Below are positions 60,121-64,000 of a stretch of 64,000 nucleotides of DNA, one piece after another. The translations under genes and the position numbers were made by a program. Positions within the stretch are counted from its first letter, which is position 1. Each line of letters opens with the position of its first letter. Source of the DNA: Gyrodactylus bullatarudis (Eukaryota > Platyhelminthes > Monogenea > Gyrodactylidea > Gyrodactylidae); contig SSNU01000063.1 of the NCBI GenBank assembly GCA_012064415.1, positions 531,977-595,976 of the forward strand. Reading direction: 5' to 3'. Under the pieces are notes generated by a model. That model made no database searches, was not told the DNA's origin, and saw nothing but the letters and a program-made list of their open reading frames with translations.

Positions 60121-60601
60121 AATTTAGTAGGGTTTTAGAATATGCTGATAACGAATATGCAATTTTTTTCAAAAACAAAGCTTTAGTTTAGAAGATATTG
60201 TCCCAAAAAATCACCATTTTTAGACCTTGAAAATGGGTAACTTTTTTTGTTTCAAGAGATGTCATAAAGGTGATAACATATTTGAATTCTACGGGTATGA
60301 TTTCTCGATAAAAGTTTCTTTCTTTTTTCTCTTCAATCTCTGTAAGGGGTTTTTCAAAAAAACGTTCTTTATATTTTTAAGGAAATTTTAATATTTTTTC
60401 AAAAACGAGTCAAAACTTCTCAATGAACTATTGTAGCTTTATCAATCATAGTTCATTAGTAGGAAAATTAGTTCTTCTTTCAGAAAAGTGGTCAATAAAT
60501 TATTTTTAGTTTCGTTAAAACAGAATAATGGCTTGAGAAAGTAACTTGTCCCATATATGACCCGCTGGGTCTTAAAGGGTTAAAGAGTACACGATGAAAG
60601 G
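60121..60601. other. Unassigned AT-rich sequence after element A
   Basis: 481 bp rich in A and T runs, without an ORF. It may be non-coding sequence of the hAT element whose tail follows. Confidence 0.4.
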
Positions 60602-60802
60602 CTCTCGAAAAATGACGCTGCTGATTACTTCAATAAGACAAGAGATGAAATTTGCTCACGAAATTACAATTTACTGCTCAATATGAATCCAACATCAGCC
60701 GAAGTAGAAAGATTGTTTTCTAAAATGAAATATTTAAGAATTTTAAAGAAGAGAACTTTAAAAAATACTTTATATTATATGCAAATATTAGGCCTTGAAT
60801 AA
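60602..60802 (+). pseudogene. hAT transposase C-terminal remnant
   Basis: One open stretch reads NYNLLLNMNPTSAEVERLF, then SKMKYLRILKKRTLKNTLY, and ends at TAA (60800-60802). This matches the hAT dimerisation region (S-x-x-x-E-R-x-F-S followed by an R/K-rich L-x-x-x-T segment). Upstream transposase domains and a start are absent, so it is a 3' relic. Confidence 0.6.
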
Positions 60803-61286
60803 ATTTGGCTAAAAAATTTATTTTTGCTATATTTTCGCTGAAAATGCTGAAATTTTTGCTAATTTTTTTGGGAATTCTACTATTTTACTTACTGCCCTAC
60901 TAATTATTAATTTTTTTAAATCAGAGACCTGAAAAATACAACGATAATCTTGCTTTGGAGATAAAATATATCTAAGTATCGTTCATACAGCGTTGTGTCA
61001 CTTTTATTTTGAAATTCGTCGCAGATTCTGAATCTGTTCTTAGAATTTACAAATTGTGTTAAGTTTCAGAGATATTCAAAAAGATTTGGAATTTTCCTAA
61101 AACTGGTGTTACTGTAGTGATCCATCAAAGTCTGGTAATCAAAATCATCAAAAATATTCTAATTTGAGAAAGAGCAAATTAGAAAACGATAATTATAAAC
61201 AAAATGTACAATTTAAAAATATATCTTTTAAAGCCTCTGCATAAGAGAGGCATTATTGTCTTTTCAATTCAAAAAACCACGTTATT
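60803..61286. other. Unassigned sequence
   Basis: 484 bp, AT-rich, with no coding signal. AGAGAGGCATTATTGTC just before 61287 could be the end of an LTR or a 5' UTR. Confidence 0.4.
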
Positions 61287-61532
61287 ATGCCTGAAATTCC
61301 AAAATCTCTTTCAGGTTCCACTGATGGTGCTTCCGTGGACCTTGACGAGTTCCCAAATCCCCTGGTAAACGAAACTGCCAATTTATTGCACTCTGTTACC
61401 AGGAATATGAACGAAGCCTTTGACCGTTATGCCGCTATGATGACCAATATGAAGTCAATGTTTGATAACAAGATCGCCGCCGCGATCGCTGGAGCCCCAG
61501 CATCTAGAGATCAATCTCAACCAGAAGGATAG
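61287..61532 (+). CDS. Small ORF, possibly a gag N-terminal fragment, 81 aa
   Basis: The ORF is MPEIPKSLSGSTDGASVDLD onward, with an amphipathic helix NETANLLHSVTRNMNEAFDR and a tail rich in Ala, Ser and Gln. Codon use is coding-like, with more G/C at third positions than the flanks, similar to the retroelement genes next to it. No domain was recognised. Its position in the transposon cluster favours a retroelement gag piece over a host gene. Confidence 0.4.
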   Translation: MPEIPKSLSGSTDGASVDLDEFPNPLVNETANLLHSVTRNMNEAFDRYAAMMTNMKSMFDNKIAAAIAGAPASRDQSQPEG

Positions 61533-61653
61533 GAATGAATTAGTAAAATTAACCAGGTTCTGCCTCCATTAGTGAATGGATGCGCAAAGAATAAAATCAA
61601 GTAAAATCTATTGAAGAAAAAGGTAAAATTCAAGTGTAAATTTCAGAATTTTC

Positions 61654-61842
61654 TTAGGCTCTATAGATTAAAATTATCTTTACTTTTGATTGAGCTCCTG
61701 TTATGGGTGCCGGTACTGACCTAGTCTTGGCTCCTTTATGAGAAGTGGAAGGCTTGTTAGCAGACATGATATCAAGGCAGTTGAAGTCGAATTGGTTTAT
61801 ATTTAAATATTTAAACAACAAATAATTCAATCCCTTCCACAA
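61654..61842 (-). CDS. Small ORF of unknown nature
   Basis: The likely translated part starts at the internal ATG near 61768: MSANKPSTSHKGAKTRSVPA followed by PITGAQSKVK, basic and disordered. It may be the start of a retroelement protein or a short first exon; GTAAAGATAATTTTAATC at its end includes a GT that could be a donor. Weak support. Confidence 0.3.
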   Translation of the reverse strand: MWKGLNYLLFKYLNINQFDFNCLDIMSANKPSTSHKGAKTRSVPAPITGAQSKVKIILIYRA

Positions 61843-62271
61843 CCGTCAAATCCACCTGTACATTCCTCCAGAAACTCATCCCAGAGGACGAAGACCTCTT
61901 CAGAAACTATTTTTCCTAATTGTACATACTTATTTATATTTTATTATCAGTTAAATAAACAAAAAATTTCTATTCCAAAAAATAACCAAGTATTTATGTT
62001 AAGAATTTATTCCTGAACAACATGATATCGTTTCTGTCTTTCTCATTCGTGTTCTTCCGTATAGAAAACTCTTGTATAATTTTTTGAGATGAAGATATAT
62101 AAAAATTCTCCAAGAGACTGTAAATTTCATTGATAAAAATTTCATTAATAAAAAATACAATTCAATATGCAAATTACTGATTTGTAAATATTTGTAACAG
62201 ACCATTAGGTAGTAGTAGCAACATAATTTTAAAGAAATTCTATAAATTCTATTTCATTCACTTTTCTCATC
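61843..62271. other. Intergenic, upstream of the Ly6-like gene
   Basis: 429 bp, AT-rich. A short coding-looking stretch at about 61850-61920 (frame containing FLQKLIPEDEDLFRNYF then stop) might be a last exon or a transposon relic, but it could not be linked to any upstream exon. Confidence 0.35.
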
Positions 62272-62720
62272 ATGAAAATCAGATTTTTAATATTTTTATT
62301 AGAAATTTGTTTATTAAACTCAGATCTAAAGTAATTTTCCATAAGATTACATGAAACTAAAGTTTTGAATTCGATGATAGATTCAAATTACCACAGAAAT
62401 GTGTCGTCTGCGATTCTAAGATTGATCTCGCCTGTGATCCATGGGACACTACATCTCATGTACAATTATGTAAGAAACCAGGTGAGACACTAACTAAAAG
62501 AAAGTATCATTGTCAGAAACGGGTTGTGACAGGTGAGAATCGTGTAATAAGACAATGTGCCACTGATGTTGAAAAGTTTGGATGTTTCGATGACTCGGGA
62601 GATTTAAGCATAAGAAAATTAGATTGTTATTGTGAAGATATTCTTTGCAATGACTCTATCAGATTAAAAATTGGAAATCTCACATTTTTACTGCTGTATT
62701 TCATGAAGAATTTTATTTAA
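62272..62720 (+). CDS. Secreted Ly6/uPAR-like (three-finger) protein, 2 exons, 132 aa
   Basis: Model: join(62272..62330, 62381..62720), 50-nt intron. An N-terminal signal peptide (MKIRFLIFLLEICLLNS) is followed by a domain with ten cysteines spaced as in Ly6/three-finger proteins: CVVC, DLAC, QLC, YHC, RQC, FGC, then LDCYCEDILCND with the diagnostic closing CN. The C-terminus is a short hydrophobic stretch (LTFLLLYF), compatible with a GPI-attachment signal though short and lacking a long preceding spacer. Relatives include Quiver/Sleepless and other invertebrate Ly6 proteins that modulate ion channels and receptors at the cell surface. Which receptor is unknown. An AATAAA overlaps the stop codon. 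Confidence 0.82.
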
Positions 62721-62724
62721 TAAA
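62719..62724 (+). terminator. Candidate poly(A) signal AATAAA overlapping the Ly6-like stop
   Basis: AATAAA starts at the second base of the TAA stop (62718-62720). The next gene, convergent on the - strand, ends only 48 bp away at 62769, so the two transcripts probably overlap at their 3' ends. Confidence 0.45.
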
Positions 62725-62768
62725 AGATTCATATGCGTTATTATTAGCTTATCTATCAAATCCTAGTT

Positions 62769-63344
62769 TCAATCACTTTTCTCATCAGGATCTAAAATTG
62801 TACCAAAAATACGATCATCTTTGCAACAGTTTTTGAAGTTATAACAGAATTTGTCACAAAAAGAAACATCATTGTGCATTTTAACTGCTTGAGAATCAAA
62901 TATCGGATAAATATTCATCAAGTTACATTCAAAAACATTTCTCGTATCAAGGATTTCGTTCTTCTTCAATCTTTTCATAGCTGATTCGATTATATTCGAA
63001 CGGTAAGATATTTCATTGACCTCGGTTGTATTCAACCTGAGCTGATCGAGATATCCAATGATGTTTGGATAGTTGAAGAAGGACTTGTCTAAGAAATTTT
63101 CTAGCATAATTTGAAAGTTGACTTTTCCATGATCTGATAATTTTCCTGATGATATAATTAACAGAATTATTTGAATGAAATTTCTGTAATATTGTTCATT
63201 TGTTAGACTATCGTTTAGATTCTGTTTTATCAAATTAACAATAAAAAATACAGCTTCATTGGCTTCTTTGTTTTCTAATTCGCTTTGAAGATTTCTAAGT
63301 GAGAATAATTCATCTGGAGTAAGGATTTCTTCAGTATAGTCCAT
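62769..63344 (-). CDS. Unrecognised protein, single exon, 191 aa
   Basis: Complete ORF with TGA stop. It appears mostly helical and acidic: LTPDELFSLRNLQSELENKE, EAVFFIVNLIKQNLNDSL, YYRNFIQIILLIISSGKLS. The C-terminal part has a cysteine cluster FCDKFCYNFKNCCKDD. There is no signal peptide and no convincing membrane span. I do not recognise a family. The helical repeat look could fit an ARM/HEAT-like or death-fold-like module, but no motif supports either. Confidence 0.65.
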   Translation of the reverse strand: MDYTEEILTPDELFSLRNLQSELENKEANEAVFFIVNLIKQNLNDSLTNEQYYRNFIQIILLIISSGKLSDHGKVNFQIMLENFLDKSFFNYPNIIGYLDQLRLNTTEVNEISYRSNIIESAMKRLKKNEILDTRNVFECNLMNIYPIFDSQAVKMHNDVSFCDKFCYNFKNCCKDDRIFGTILDPDEKSD

Positions 63345-63659
63345 TACATCTTAAGTTGAAAGAAACTGACTTTTTATAATTTACATACAAATGCGCAAAT
63401 GAAAACTACGGATCAATTTTGATCAATTAAATCTGAAAAAAATCCAAATTGAGATTTTCTATGTAACATGTAACAACTCAAATATTCTTCAAGTGTCGTT
63501 TCATTACAAATTGTATGAAAGTATGTTCCAGTAACATCAGCTGCTGATGATCAGCATTGATAAATTATATTTGAATTGGCAGAAAGTCCAATCTATATAA
63601 ACAAAATAGAGTTCTTAATTGCAGTATTCGTTTCAAGAGGTTAACTTAAAAATTTAGCC
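63345..63659. promoter_or_regulatory. Divergent region between the 191-aa gene (-) and PTB (+)
   Basis: 315 bp between divergent start codons; both promoters are expected here. It contains the near-palindromic AGCTGCTGATGATCAGCATT at about 63539-63558. No TATA box was singled out. Confidence 0.4.
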
Positions 63660-64000
63660 ATGTCTTCTGAGGTGTTAGCTCAAAGCTTGATGAATGTTAG
63701 TAATTAGACCAAAAAATTGATATTAAGCTATAAAATTTTTCTTTAGGATTCCCCGCCCAATGGAAAACTTAATGGTCAGTATTTATCGGATAGTGAGGAT
63801 TTAAAAAGTAGAATAAATTCCAGCTTAATAGATGAAAAAACTGATGGTAATGGTCAAGGTCCGTCCAAAGTTGTTCATTTTCGCAATCTCTTCCCAGAGT
63901 GCACAGATTCAAACATTGTCAAATTGGCAATTCCATTTGGATCTATTGAAAATTTGGTTTTCTCCAAAAAAACCAACCAAGTACTCATAGAAATGAAAAA
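63660..64000 (+). CDS. PTBP1: Polypyrimidine tract-binding protein (PTB/hephaestus), 5' end, cut by window edge
   Basis: Exons 63660..63695 (MSSEVLAQSLMN) and 63747 to beyond 64000, with a 51-nt phase-0 intron between. A disordered Ser/Asp-rich leader is followed from about residue 54 by RRM1: SKVVHFRNLFPECTDSNIVK, LAIPFGSIENLVFSKKTNQV, LIEMK. This fits the PTBP1 RRM1 pattern (SRVIHIRKLP...[23 protein letters not shown]). PTB binds pyrimidine tracts in pre-mRNA and represses exons in the nucleus. The remaining RRMs lie outside the window. Confidence 0.9.

Noticed and set aside
1..64000. CRISPR arrays, prokaryotic operons, riboswitches
   Set aside because: The genes are spliced metazoan genes; no regularly spaced direct repeats of CRISPR type were seen.

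Overview
This is nuclear DNA from an invertebrate metazoan. Every host gene is split by spliceosomal GT-AG introns, the base composition is AT-rich, and the gene set is typical of a bilaterian with a nervous system: liprin-alpha, MAP1/Futsch, a DEG/ENaC channel, an ankyrin/SOCS-box protein, an SLC22 carrier, a PDZ-RhoGAP protein, RMDN and PTB. Many introns are extremely short (24-34 nt, each supported by reading frame). Together with roughly one host gene per 4-5 kb outside the transposons, this suggests a compacted genome. Dicyemids, orthonectids and parasitic flatworms are groups known for very short introns or compact genomes, but I cannot assign the species from sequence alone. The host genes use TAA, TAG and TGA as stops, so the code is standard.

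Layout. 58-6273 (-) is a PH-domain protein resembling AFAP1/SKAP. 7664-18707 (-) is a complete 13-exon MAP1/Futsch gene whose 4.4-kb intron holds two hairpin (MITE-like) elements. 19353-20950 (+) is an ASB-type ankyrin/SOCS-box protein. 21252-31632 (+) is a complete 18-exon liprin-alpha with a decayed LINE inserted antisense in its fifth intron. 32204-34520 (-) is a DEG/ENaC channel. 34950-35489 (-) is an unrecognised 170-aa protein, divergent from RMDN (35585-36992, +) across 95 bp. 38446-43681 (-) is an 11-exon PDZ-RhoGAP protein, closest to ARHGAP21/23. 44513-46033 (-) is an intronless SLC22 carrier.

46800-61000 is a transposon cluster. It holds a decayed Gypsy element, two copies of a second Gypsy family ('A') separated by a 3' fragment of a third ('B'), and, inserted in the RNase H region of A, an almost intact young Gypsy element on the - strand (53850-58501) with apparently identical 352-bp LTRs and a TATT target-site duplication. 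A hAT transposase tail follows.

Host genes resume at 62272 with a small secreted Ly6-like protein (+), an unrecognised 191-aa protein (-) and the 5' end of PTB (+, cut by the window edge). Several of the genes (MAP1, liprin-alpha, PDZ-RhoGAP, RMDN, AFAP-like) act on cytoskeleton or synapse in other animals, but nothing here shows co-regulation. All exon models were built by hand from splice sites and reading frame. They close in frame over their full length but have not been checked against transcripts.
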